Below are positions 8,949-17,424 of a stretch of DNA of 64,000 nt, piece after piece (the stretch's first letter is position 1; each line of letters opens with the position of its first letter). This stretch comes from Nonomuraea maritima (GTDB taxonomy: Bacteria; Actinomycetota; Actinomycetes; Streptosporangiales; Streptosporangiaceae). Under the pieces are notes generated by a model. It did not search any database. It was not told the DNA's origin and worked only from the letters and a program-made list of their open reading frames with translations. A program made the position numbers and the translations under genes. Location: positions 53,741-117,740 of the forward strand of contig NZ_FNFB01000023.1 of the NCBI RefSeq assembly GCF_900100395.1. Reading direction: 5' to 3'.

Positions 8949-10418
8949 ATGTTCCGGAATCAGCCGAAGGACCCGACTCGTTTGTCCGACTCAACTCTGA
9001 CCGAAAGCCAGCAGCGGGCCATGACCGACCTGTTCCGCAAGATCGCCCCGGTGGCCGACGAGCTCGGCCGTCTCTTCGAGGCGAAGGGCCACGAGCTCGC
9101 CGTCGTCGGCGGCCCCGTGCGTGACCTCCTGCTCGGCCGCATCGGCAACGACCTCGACCTCACCACCGACGCGCGTCCCGAGAAGGTCCTCGAGATCGTC
9201 AAGGACTGGGCCGACGCCGTCTGGACCATCGGCATCGACTTCGGCACCGTCGGCCTGCGCAAGGGCAGTCAGCAGATCGAGATCACGACGTACCGCAGCG
9301 AGTCGTACGACCCGAGGTCACGCAAGCCCGAGGTCATGTACGGCGACACGCTCGAGGCCGACCTCGAGCGTCGCGACTTCGCGGTCAACGCGATGGCGGT
9401 ACGCCTGCCGTCCCACGAGTTCGTCGACCCCTACGGCGGGCTCGCCGACCTCGGCGCGAAGGTGCTGCGCACGCCCGGCCCGCCCGAGCGGTCGTTCGAC
9501 GACGACCCGCTGCGCATGCTCCGGGCGGCCAGGTTCGCCTCCCAGCTCAGGTTCACGGTCCACCCCGCGACCCTCGCGGCCATGTCGGCGATGGCCGACC
9601 GCATCGACATCGTCTCGGCCGAGCGCGTCCGCGACGAGCTCGACAAGCTGCTCAGCGGCGCCGACCCGCGCGAGGGCCTGCGGCTGCTGGTCGACACGGG
9701 GCTCGCCGCCCGCGTGCTGCCCGAGCTGCCCAAGCTGCGCCTCGAGATCGACGAGCACCACCGCCACAAGGACGTCTACGAGCACACCCTGACCGTCCTC
9801 GACCAGGCCATCGCCCAGGAGGAGGACGGCCCCGACCGCGTCCTGCGCTGGGCGGCGATCATGCACGACGTCGGCAAGCCCAGGACGCGCCGCCACGAGC
9901 AAGGCGGACGGGTGTCGTTCCACCACCACGAGGTGGTCGGCGCGCAGATGACCAAGAAGCGCCTGGCCGAGCTGAAGTTCCCGAAAGACTTCGTGACCGA
10001 CGTCTCCCGGCTGGTTGAGCTCCACCTGCGTTTCCACGGTTACGGCACCGGCGAGTGGACCGACAGCGCCGTGCGCCGCTACGTCCGCGACGCCGGCCAC
10101 CTGCTCGACCGGCTGCACAAGCTGACCAGGGCCGACTGCACCACCCGCAACAAGCGCAAGGCGGCGGCGCTGGCGCGCACCTACGACCACCTTGAAGAGC
10201 GCATCGCGAGGCTCGCCGACGAGGAAGAGCTCGCCAAGATCCGGCCCGAGCTCGACGGCAACGAGATCCAGCAGGTGCTGGGCGTCGGCCCGGGGCCCGT
10301 CGTGGGGCGGGCCTACAAGTTCCTGCTCGACCTCAGGCTCGACAAGGGCATGATCGGCAAGGAGGCCGCCACCGAGGCGCTGCTCGAGTGGGCCAGGTCA
10401 AACGACCTCGGTGCGTGA
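8949..10418 (+). CDS. pcnA: CCA tRNA nucleotidyltransferase (HD-domain type)
   Basis: Adds or repairs the CCA tail of tRNA, using CTP and ATP. The nucleotidyltransferase head has GGPVRDLLLG followed by the metal-binding D-L-D of NDLDLTTDA. The RNA-binding middle follows, and a C-terminal HD domain carries HDVGKP and HHHE. About 489 residues, as in other actinobacteria (Rv3907c). A longer frame starts at 8781 but overlaps the divergent gene. The ATG at 8949 follows a CGGGGG stretch and gives the usual length; a later ATG at the MTDLFRK position is also possible. It converges with the MFS gene and overlaps it by 21 nt at the 3' ends. Confidence 0.92.
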   Translation: MFRNQPKDPTRLSDSTLTESQQRAMTDLFRKIAPVADELGRLFEAKGHELAVVGGPVRDLLLGRIGNDLDLTTDARPEKVLEIVKDWADAVWTIGIDFGTVGLRKGSQQIEITTYRSESYDPRSRKPEVMYGDTLEADLERRDFAVNAMAVRLPSHEFVDPYGGLADLGAKVLRTPGPPERSFDDDPLRMLRAARFASQLRFTVHPATLAAMSAMADRIDIVSAERVRDELDKLLSGADPREGLRLLVDTGLAARVLPELPKLRLEIDEHHRHKDVYEHTLTVLDQAIAQEEDGPDRVLRWAAIMHDVGKPRTRRHEQGGRVSFHHHEVVGAQMTKKRLAELKFPKDFVTDVSRLVELHLRFHGYGTGEWTDSAVRRYVRDAGHLLDRLHKLTRADCTTRNKRKAAALARTYDHLEERIARLADEEELAKIRPELDGNEIQQVLGVGPGPVVGRAYKFLLDLRLDKGMIGKEAATEALLEWARSNDLGA

Positions 10419-11684
10419 CATCGACGTGATCGCCCGGTAGGCGAGCGCCGCCGCCGGGTAGCCGACCGAGATGATCACGACGGCGAGGTACGACTTGCCG
10501 TCGGCCGGCAGGATCATCGCCGACAGGCCGGCGGCGAGCACGTACATGCCGTTGAAGAGCATGTCGTAGATCGAGAAGGCACGGCCGAGGTAGATGTCCT
10601 CCACGTCGCGCTGCACCGCGGTGTCGGCGCAGATCTTGACGCTCTGCCCGGCCACCCCGAGCACGAACCCGGCCACCGGCAGCCCCCACTCCTGGAAAGG
10701 CAGCACCAGCACCGCGGTCAGCACCCCGGCCGCGCTCAGCGCGATCGGCACCCACCGCTCGATCGTGAACCGCTCGGTCGCGTACGGGGTGATGATGACG
10801 GCCAGGAAGTAGCCGACGCCGGAGGCGGCCACCACCAGGCCGATCCCGCGCAGCGCGGCGTCGGGGTCGCCGTCGGTGAAGTAGTAGCGGTAGAGGATGA
10901 TGCCGAGCGCCGTGCACATGCCGTACAGGAAGCGGTGGGCGGCGAGCGCGCCCATGGTGGCGGCGGCGGCGCGGTGGCCGACCAGGTGCCTGGCGCCGCT
11001 GACCAGACCGGCGACGACGTTGCGCAGCGCCTCACGGGCCTGCGGCCGCTCGGGGTCGTACGACGGGCCGAGCAGCTCGCGGTCCATCGTGCGCGCGACG
11101 AGCGCGCTCAGGCCGAACACCACGCCGGAGAGCACCATGAGCAGCGCGACGCCGTAGTGGTCGCCGCCGACCAGCTCGCGCAGCAGGAACCCGAGGCCCG
11201 CGCCGACGAACGTGACCACGGTGCCCGACGTGGGCGTCACCGCGTTGGCCGCCATCAGCCGGTCGGCGGGCACGACGTGCGGCAGCGAGGCCCCGAGCGC
11301 GGCGAGGAAGAACCGGTTGACGCCGAGGACGCTCAGCGCCACGGTGTAGAACGCCGGGTCGGGCGCGTCGGCCACGAGCAGCCCGGCGGCGACGAGCAGC
11401 AGCAGGGCCCGGACCATCGGCGCCACCACGAGGATCTGGCGCCGCGACCACCGGTCGATGAAGACCCCGACGAAGGGCCCGAGCACGCTGTAGGGCAGGA
11501 GCAGGACGGCGAGCCCGGCGGCCACCGCCAGCGCGGTCGTGTGGCTCTCAGGGCTGAAGAAGGCGAACCCCGTCACCGCGAACTGGAAGATCCCGTCGGA
11601 GAACTGGGACACCAGCCGGGTGCCGAAGAGGCGCCGGAAGTCTCGTCCCTGCAGGACCACGCGGAGATCGGCGGTGAAAGACAC
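10398..11684 (-). CDS. MFS transporter
   Basis: 428-residue polytopic protein with about 12 membrane helices, of the major facilitator superfamily. The N-terminal VLQGRDFRRLFGTRLVSQF segment and the loop FIDRWSRRQILV between helices 2 and 3 (a variant of the MFS motif A) place it with the actinobacterial drug/macrolide-exporter-like group. Substrate is unknown. Translation probably starts at the GTG at 11684. It is divergent from idi and convergent with pcnA, with coding ends overlapping by 21 nt, so no separate terminator fits between them. Confidence 0.85.
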   Translation of the reverse strand: MSFTADLRVVLQGRDFRRLFGTRLVSQFSDGIFQFAVTGFAFFSPESHTTALAVAAGLAVLLLPYSVLGPFVGVFIDRWSRRQILVVAPMVRALLLLVAAGLLVADAPDPAFYTVALSVLGVNRFFLAALGASLPHVVPADRLMAANAVTPTSGTVVTFVGAGLGFLLRELVGGDHYGVALLMVLSGVVFGLSALVARTMDRELLGPSYDPERPQAREALRNVVAGLVSGARHLVGHRAAAATMGALAAHRFLYGMCTALGIILYRYYFTDGDPDAALRGIGLVVAASGVGYFLAVIITPYATERFTIERWVPIALSAAGVLTAVLVLPFQEWGLPVAGFVLGVAGQSVKICADTAVQRDVEDIYLGRAFSIYDMLFNGMYVLAAGLSAMILPADGKSYLAVVIISVGYPAAALAYRAITSMSRTEVV

Positions 11685-11776
11685 GCCCGCCAGCCTAGCC
11701 CGTGCGACCGCCGCGACCGTGCGGCTGATGCCAGGGGGGTTCCGTCCGCTCCGTGGGATCTCGTACGCTTCAAAGC

Positions 11777-12361
11777 GTGACGACAGAGGAACACGTGGTA
11801 TTGGTCGATCGGGCCGGCCACTCGCTGGGCACCGCCCCCAAGAAGTCGGTGCACTGCCAGGAGACCCCCCTGCATCTCGCGTTCTCCAGTTACGTCTTCG
11901 ACAGCGAAGGAAGCGTGCTGCTCACGAGGAGGGCCGATCACAAACTCACCTGGCCGGGGGTGTGGACCAACAGCTGCTGCGGCCACCCGCTGCCCGGCGA
12001 GGCCCTCCACGAGGCGGTCACTCGCAGGCTGTCGTACGAGCTCGGGCTGAAGGTCAGCCGGATCGACCTCGTGCTGCCGACCTTCGCCTACCGCGCCGTG
12101 ATGGCCAACGGCATCGCCGAGCACGAGCTGTGCCCGGTCTACCGGGTCATGGTCGACGCGCCGGCCCGTCCCAACGCCGAGGAGGTGGGGGCGGTCCGCT
12201 GGATGCCGTGGAAGGAGTTCGCCGATGGCGTCGAGAACGGCCTGCTGGCCGTCTCGCCGTGGTGCAGGGAGCAGGTGCCGCTGCTCATGGAGCTCGGCGC
12301 CGACCCGCTCGCCTGGGTGCCGGCCTCGACGGCCGACCTGCCGCCGGCCGCCCGTCCGTGA
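11777..12361 (+). CDS. idi: isopentenyl-diphosphate delta-isomerase, type 1
   Basis: Nudix-fold enzyme that interconverts isopentenyl and dimethylallyl diphosphate in isoprenoid synthesis. Seen directly: the TNSCCGHP motif with the catalytic cysteine, the Nudix-like GEALHEAVTRRLSYELGL segment and the EHELCPVYRV segment with the catalytic glutamate. About 194 residues. The start is uncertain: GTG at 11777 lies near the N-terminus of relatives, while GTG at 11753 has a better spaced GGGGGG upstream. It stands alone between the divergent MFS gene and the convergent ino1. Confidence 0.93.
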   Translation: MTTEEHVVLVDRAGHSLGTAPKKSVHCQETPLHLAFSSYVFDSEGSVLLTRRADHKLTWPGVWTNSCCGHPLPGEALHEAVTRRLSYELGLKVSRIDLVLPTFAYRAVMANGIAEHELCPVYRVMVDAPARPNAEEVGAVRWMPWKEFADGVENGLLAVSPWCREQVPLLMELGADPLAWVPASTADLPPAARP

Positions 12362-12367
12362 CTGAGC

Positions 12368-12400
12368 AGGCGCCGCACCCCTTGCGGGGATGCGGCGCCT
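12368..12400. terminator. bidirectional terminator between idi and ino1
   Basis: A perfect 10-bp inverted repeat (12368-12377 with 12391-12400) is extended by an inner CCCC/GGGG pairing. It lies between two convergent genes, 7 nt after the idi stop and 11 nt before the ino1 stop. There is no long T tract, as is common in actinobacteria. Confidence 0.75.
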
Positions 12401-12410
12401 CATCCGAAGG

Positions 12411-13490
12411 TCAGCGCTCGACCTCGCCGCGGATGAACTTCTCGACGTAGTCGCGGGCCTCGTCGTCGGAGTACTGCTCGGGCGGCGACTTCATGAAGTA
12501 CGAGGACGCCGACAGGATCGGGCCGCCGATGCCCCGGTCGAGCGCGATCTTGGCGGCGCGCACGGCGTCGATGATGATGCCGGCCGAGTTGGGCGAGTCC
12601 CAGACCTCGAGCTTGTACTCCAGGTTGAGCGGCGTGTCACCGAAGGAACGGCCCTCCAGGCGCACGTACGCCCACTTGCGGTCGTCGAGCCACGGCACGT
12701 GGTCGGACGGCCCGATGTGGACGTCGGCCTTGGCCATCTCGTGCGGGATCTGCGAGGTGACCGACTGCGTCTTGGAGATCTTCTTCGACTGGAGGCGCTT
12801 GCGCTCCAGCATGTTCATGAAGTCCATGTTGCCGCCGAAGTTGAGCTGGTACGTGCGCAGCAGCTCGACGCCGCGGTCCTCGAACAGCTTGGCGAGCACG
12901 CGGTGCGTGATCGTGGCGCCGACCTGCGACTTGATGTCGTCGCCGACGATCGGCACGCCCGCCTCGGTGAACTTCTCGGCCCACTCGGGGTCGGAGGCGA
13001 TGAACACCGGCAGCGCGTTGACGAACGCCACCTTGGCGTCGATCGCGCACTGGGCGTAGAAGCGGTCGGCCTCCTCAGAGCCCACCGGCAGGTAGGACAC
13101 GAGGACGTCGACCTTGTTGTCACGCAGGACCTGGACCACGTCGACCGGGGCCTCGTCGGACTCCTCGATGATCTCGCTGTAGAACTCGCCGAGGCCGTCG
13201 AAGGTGTGACCGCGCTGGACGGTCACTCCCAGCGGCGGCACGTCCGCGATCTTGATCGTGTTGTTCTCGCTGGCGACGATGGCCTCCGAGAGGTCGCGAC
13301 CGACCTTCTTCGCATCCACGTCGAAGGCGGCGACGAACTCGACGTCACCCACGTGGTAGTCGCCGAACTTCACGTGCATCAGGCCAGGGACCCGTGTGTC
13401 GGGGTCGGCGTCCTTGTAGTAGTGGACGCCCTGGACCAGCGACGACGCGCAGTTGCCGACACCGACAATGGCCACGCGAACCGAACCCAT
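12411..13490 (-). CDS. ino1: inositol-3-phosphate synthase
   Basis: NAD-dependent enzyme that turns glucose 6-phosphate into 1D-myo-inositol 3-phosphate, the precursor of phosphatidylinositol and mycothiol. The N-terminal Rossmann motif is VAIVGVGNCASSL. Further family segments are NNTIKIADVPPLGV, QVGATITHRVLA and FGGNMDFMNM. About 359 residues, the short actinobacterial form (Rv0046c). The frame opens at 13511, but ATG at 13490 has the well-placed ribosome binding site AAGGGAG, which overlaps the padR stop. It is therefore co-transcribed with, and probably controlled by, the PadR regulator just upstream. Confidence 0.96.
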   Translation of the reverse strand: MGSVRVAIVGVGNCASSLVQGVHYYKDADPDTRVPGLMHVKFGDYHVGDVEFVAAFDVDAKKVGRDLSEAIVASENNTIKIADVPPLGVTVQRGHTFDGLGEFYSEIIEESDEAPVDVVQVLRDNKVDVLVSYLPVGSEEADRFYAQCAIDAKVAFVNALPVFIASDPEWAEKFTEAGVPIVGDDIKSQVGATITHRVLAKLFEDRGVELLRTYQLNFGGNMDFMNMLERKRLQSKKISKTQSVTSQIPHEMAKADVHIGPSDHVPWLDDRKWAYVRLEGRSFGDTPLNLEYKLEVWDSPNSAGIIIDAVRAAKIALDRGIGGPILSASSYFMKSPPEQYSDDEARDYVEKFIRGEVER

Positions 13491-13503
13491 CGCACTCGCT
13501 CCC

Positions 13504-14094
13504 TTACTCATCAGTTGACGTGGTATCTCTTTCGGGCCTCTCCTCTGCGGAGGCCCGACGCTCCGTTGCGATCAGCTCGTTCAGCCAGCGCACCTCGCGC
13601 TCCACCGACTCGAGCCCGTGGCGTTGCAGCTCGAGGGTGTAGCTGTCGAGACGCTCTGCGGTGCGCGCGAGCGCGGTGCGCACCGCGTCGAGTCGTTCCT
13701 CCAGCCGGCTGCGACGGCCTTCGAGGATGCGCAGCCGCACCTCGGCCTCGGTGTGCCGGAAGAAGGCGAAGTGCACGCCGAAGCTTTCGTCCTCCCACGC
13801 GGAGGGACCGGCCTGGGTCAGGAGCTCCTGCAGCCGTTCCTTGCCCTCGGCGGTCAGCTTGTAGACGATCTTGGATCTGCCGCCGACGATCGCGTTCGGA
13901 GCGGGCTGCTCCTCGGCGATGAGTCCTCTGGCCAGCAGTGATCGCAGACAGGGATACAGCGACCCGTAGGAGAACGCACGGAACATCCCCAGCAGGGCGT
14001 TGAGCCGTTTGCGCAGCTCGTAGCCGTGCAGCGGCGTCTCGTGGAGCGACCCGAGCACGGCAAGTTCCAGGACCCTGCCCTGTCCGCCGGCCAT
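13504..14094 (-). CDS. PadR-family transcriptional regulator of ino1
   Basis: 196-residue regulator. The N-terminal PadR winged helix (residues 8-85) contains LELAVLGSLHETPLHGYELRKRL and the wing YGSLYPCLRSLLARGLI. A C-terminal coiled-coil dimerisation part follows at about 105-180. It is immediately upstream of ino1, an arrangement shared with mycobacteria (Rv0047c) and Streptomyces. A near-ideal PadR operator lies 24 nt upstream of its start, so it very likely represses its own operon and hence inositol synthesis. The effector is not evident from the sequence. Confidence 0.93.
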   Translation of the reverse strand: MAGGQGRVLELAVLGSLHETPLHGYELRKRLNALLGMFRAFSYGSLYPCLRSLLARGLIAEEQPAPNAIVGGRSKIVYKLTAEGKERLQELLTQAGPSAWEDESFGVHFAFFRHTEAEVRLRILEGRRSRLEERLDAVRTALARTAERLDSYTLELQRHGLESVEREVRWLNELIATERRASAEERPERDTTSTDE

Positions 14095-14117
14095 GGGAAC
14101 CGCCCTCCTCTCGCGTC

Positions 14118-14138
14118 GATGTATCGAGCCGATACATC
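14118..14138. promoter_or_regulatory. PadR operator (perfect 9-bp inverted repeat)
   Basis: GATGTATCG (14118-14126) and CGATACATC (14130-14138) form a perfect inverted repeat around a 3-base centre. It contains the ATGT...ACAT core typical of PadR-family operators. It sits upstream of padR-ino1 and also near the divergent DUF5318 gene starting at 14229, so it could act on both. Confidence 0.75.
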
Positions 14139-14228
14139 CAGAGGATACGTCTGTCCGCTATATGGGTGCAATCGGCAAATCGGGCAAGTCGGTTAGATCG
14201 CCGGACGAAACGCCGTAGTCTGGCGCAC

Positions 14229-14612
14229 ATGTGGTCACAGCGAAGGGTGGTGGATTACGGCCTCGCCAAAAAGGCGGTGGTCCGCTCCCTGCGTACCGGA
14301 CGCACTCCGCTCCGTGACGTCTGTGACGCTCAGCCCTACCTCCTTCGCGCGGCTCGCCACTTCGGCGAGCGGACAGCACGCCTCTGCCCGGTGTGCGAGA
14401 AGGAGAACGTCACCGACGTGACCTATGTGTATGGCGATTCCTTGGGACGGCATGCCGGTCAGGCAAAGGTCACATCAGAACTCGCGGTCATGGCTCATGA
14501 TTACGATGAGTTCCGGGTGTACGTTGTCGAGGTCTGCCAAGGTTGTTCCTGGAACCACCTGACGGTGTCGTACGTCCTCGGGAACGGACCGCCTGACCTC
14601 GTTCATCCGTGA
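14229..14612 (+). CDS. DUF5318-family protein with zinc-ribbon-like cysteines
   Basis: Small soluble protein of about 127 residues, the counterpart of mycobacterial Rv0049. It has a CPVC knuckle in the middle (residues 58-61) and a second CQGC pair towards the end, together suggesting a zinc ribbon. The ATG at 14229 (MWSQRRVVDYG) is chosen because relatives begin there; the open frame extends further upstream without support. It lies between the divergent padR-ino1 pair and ponA, as in other actinobacteria. The function is not known; the conserved link to the PBP gene suggests a role near cell-wall synthesis. Confidence 0.85.
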   Translation: MWSQRRVVDYGLAKKAVVRSLRTGRTPLRDVCDAQPYLLRAARHFGERTARLCPVCEKENVTDVTYVYGDSLGRHAGQAKVTSELAVMAHDYDEFRVYVVEVCQGCSWNHLTVSYVLGNGPPDLVHP

Positions 14613-14679
14613 AGACCGAGGGCGGCGAGGAGCCTCACGCCCAATCACCGTTACTGTTCCGACGACGCTGCGAGGACGT

Positions 14680-17424
14680 GTGAGTAACAGCATGAATGAG
14701 GGGACGCCGCACCAACCCCGCGGGGGGCGGCGCCGTCGTTCCGGCTCATCCGATTCTGTGCCCCCAGGTCCTCCGCCCCAAACCGGCGAGGCAGGCTGGG
14801 GCCCCGCCCCGGCTCCGGCCCCGCAGCAGCGCCGTGCCGAGGCCGCGTACGAGCAGACCGGCGCCATGGCCGCGCAGCAGTACGAGGAGCAGCCCCGTCG
14901 GGCGCGTGCCGAACAGCCGTACGACGAGCAGACCCGCCGCATGCCGCCGCGCGCAGAGCAGCCCTCGCCCCGCCGCGCACGCCCGCAGGAGCCGTCGTTC
15001 CACCCGGAGCAGCCGCAGGAGCAGACGCGCTCGCGCCGGCAGGGCTCCCGCTCGATGAGCAACCAGGAGACCATCGTCGGCGACGGTCCGCGGCGCTCGC
15101 GCCGGCGCGGCCAGGACGGCCCTCCCGGTCCCCCCGGGCCGCCGGAACCGCCCACGAAGAACGGCGGGGGTCGCGGCGGCTGGCGCCGGTTCCTGCCGAG
15201 CTGGAAGATCGTGGTCGCGGGCGTCGTGGTCTTCTCCGCCGGCATCTTCGGCATGATCATGGTCGCGTACGCCAACATCGACGTGCCCTCCGTCGCCCAG
15301 GCCGAGGCGCTGGCGCAGCAGAGCACCATCTACTACCGCGACGGCAAGACGGTGATCGCCAGGCTCGGCTTCAAGCGCGAGCGCGTGCCGCTCGCGAAGA
15401 TGGCGCAGAGCGTGCGTGACGGCGCGGTGGCCATCGAGAACAAGACGTTCTACGAGGACTCCGGCATCTCGATCCCCGGCATGGTCCGTTCGGTGTACAA
15501 CACCGTGACGGGTGAGCAGGTGCAGGGCGCCTCGACCATCACCCAGCAGATGGCCCGTAACTACTTCGACGGGCTCAGCCAGGAAGTCTCCATCCAGCGA
15601 AAGATCAAAGAGATCTTCGTCGCGGTGAAGCTCGACGACACCATGACGAAGGAGACGATCCTCGAGACCTACCTCAACACCGTCAACTTCGGCCGTGCGT
15701 ACGGCGTCGAGGCCGCCGCCAAGGCGTACTTCGGCAACAAGGTCACCGCCGCGAAGCTCACCCCCGAGCAGGGCGCCTACCTCGCCGCGCGCATCCAGCA
15801 GCCCGCCTGGGACGCCGACACGCCTGCGCTGCGCGACCGCTTCAACACGGTCGTCCAGTACATGTCCGAGCAGTGGCCCGACCGCTACGGCGACCTGCCC
15901 AAGACGGCGAAGTTCCCCAAGACGGTGAAGTCCAGCGACAACAACGAGATGGGCGGCCTGCGGGGCTACATGGTCCGTGAGGTGCTCAACGAGCTGGAGC
16001 AGCGGCGCCAGCTCACCGAGGACGAGATCAAGAGCGGTGGCTACGACATCGTCTCGACCTTCGACAAGAAGCTGATGCAGGCCGCGAAGGTCGCGGTGAC
16101 CTCCCAGACGAAGAGCATGTCCAACGAGTTCCACGCCGGACTCGCCGCGGTCGACCCCAAGCACGGGCGTGTGCTCGCCTTCTACGGCGGTGACAACTAC
16201 CTCACCGACCCTTGGAACGAGCCGTTCCAGTCGACGAAGCAGGCCGCGTCCGCGTTCAAGCCGTACGTGCTGGCGGCCTGGCTGCAGGCCGGCTACTCGC
16301 TCAAGAGCTATGTGCCGGGCAACGAGACCGTGCCGAAGGAGCTGCCGGGCCAGCAGGCGGGCGGCTTCGGGAACAGCCACAACGTCGGCGTCGCCGTCGA
16401 CGTCATCAAGGCCACCGCGCAGTCGGTCAACACGGCGTACGTCTCGATGGCGTACGCGCTGCCCAACAAGCTCGAAGACGTCAAGAACCTCGTCGAGGCG
16501 GCCGGGTTCAACACCAAGCGCATGGAACAGGACGTCAAGGAGCACCAGTACCAGTTCGCCATCGGCAGCGCCCTGGTGACGCCGGTCGAGCAGGCCGCCG
16601 GCTACGCGATCTTCGCCAACGGCGGCAAGTACGTCCGCTACCACGTGGTGCGTGAGGTCCGGCAGAACGGTCTGGTCGCCTACGGCGAGGAGGCCGTCGC
16701 CAAGAAGGTCATCGACCCCGCCGTCGCCGCCGACGCCACGATCGCCATGCAGGAGGTGCTGAAGACCGGCACCGCCGCGAACCAGGGCCTCGGCAACCGG
16801 CCCGCCGCCGGCAAGACCGGCACCAACAACGACGAGAAGGAAGCCTGGTTCGTCGGTTACACGCCGCAGATCTCCACGGCGGTCGGCTTCTACCGCGAGC
16901 AGTGCCGGACCAAGTCCGGCAAGGTCGTCCCGCCGGAACACTCCAACTGCCCGGTGTTCCGCAAGGGCAGCAAGAAGTACGGCTGGGACAACCCGTACAC
17001 CAGCCCCTTCGAGACCTCGCTCGGGTTCGAGGGCGCCGGCCCGCCCACCGCCGTCTGGCAGAAGTTCATGCAGCTCGCCCACGAGAACCTGCCCATCGAG
17101 CAGTTCCCCCCGCGAGCCGAGGTGGGCCTGCCGGAGAACATCGTGCCGAGCCCGACGCCCACGCCGACGGCCACCCCCGAGGACGAGTTCGACCAGGGCA
17201 ACCCGTTCGACGAGGGCGGTGACCCGTTCGGCGACCACGTCCAGGACGACTGCACGGTCGACTGCGGCGACGTGACCACTGACGACGGCGTCACGATCGA
17301 CGACGGCGGCGACGCGGGCGTCCCGCAGACCGCCGACGACGCCGGGATCGCGGGCGGCGGCAACGCGCCCCGGCCGCGGCCGAGCGGCGAGCACCAGTCG
17401 GCCGCCAGGCCGGAAGACCCGTGA
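14680..17424 (+). CDS. ponA: bifunctional class A penicillin-binding protein
   Basis: Peptidoglycan glycosyltransferase/transpeptidase of 914 residues. A disordered cytosolic head of about 170 residues, rich in Arg/Gln/Glu/Pro (repeats like EQPYDEQTRR), precedes one membrane helix at 175-197. The GT51 domain (about 225-400) has AIENKTFYEDSGI where most relatives have AIEDxxFYxHxG, so the catalytic glutamate is kept but neighbouring residues differ. The transpeptidase domain has S524-AF-K527, S582-V-N and K712-T-G. The C-terminal tail is long and rich in Asp/Gly/Pro, with two cysteines. The two glycosyltransferases downstream overlap it, so the three are an operon (Rv0050-Rv0052 position). Confidence 0.95.
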   Translation: MSNSMNEGTPHQPRGGRRRRSGSSDSVPPGPPPQTGEAGWGPAPAPAPQQRRAEAAYEQTGAMAAQQYEEQPRRARAEQPYDEQTRRMPPRAEQPSPRRARPQEPSFHPEQPQEQTRSRRQGSRSMSNQETIVGDGPRRSRRRGQDGPPGPPGPPEPPTKNGGGRGGWRRFLPSWKIVVAGVVVFSAGIFGMIMVAYANIDVPSVAQAEALAQQSTIYYRDGKTVIARLGFKRERVPLAKMAQSVRDGAVAIENKTFYEDSGISIPGMVRSVYNTVTGEQVQGASTITQQMARNYFDGLSQEVSIQRKIKEIFVAVKLDDTMTKETILETYLNTVNFGRAYGVEAAAKAYFGNKVTAAKLTPEQGAYLAARIQQPAWDADTPALRDRFNTVVQYMSEQWPDRYGDLPKTAKFPKTVKSSDNNEMGGLRGYMVREVLNELEQRRQLTEDEIKSGGYDIVSTFDKKLMQAAKVAVTSQTKSMSNEFHAGLAAVDPKHGRVLAFYGGDNYLTDPWNEPFQSTKQAASAFKPYVLAAWLQAGYSLKSYVPGNETVPKELPGQQAGGFGNSHNVGVAVDVIKATAQSVNTAYVSMAYALPNKLEDVKNLVEAAGFNTKRMEQDVKEHQYQFAIGSALVTPVEQAAGYAIFANGGKYVRYHVVREVRQNGLVAYGEEAVAKKVIDPAVAADATIAMQEVLKTGTAANQGLGNRPAAGKTGTNNDEKEAWFVGYTPQISTAVGFYREQCRTKSGKVVPPEHSNCPVFRKGSKKYGWDNPYTSPFETSLGFEGAGPPTAVWQKFMQLAHENLPIEQFPPRAEVGLPENIVPSPTPTPTATPEDEFDQGNPFDEGGDPFGDHVQDDCTVDCGDVTTDDGVTIDDGGDAGVPQTADDAGIAGGGNAPRPRPSGEHQSAARPEDP

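Noticed and set aside
12390..13922. Plus-strand frame opposite ino1 and padR
   Set aside because: Shadow frame crossing two well-identified genes; no recognisable motif.
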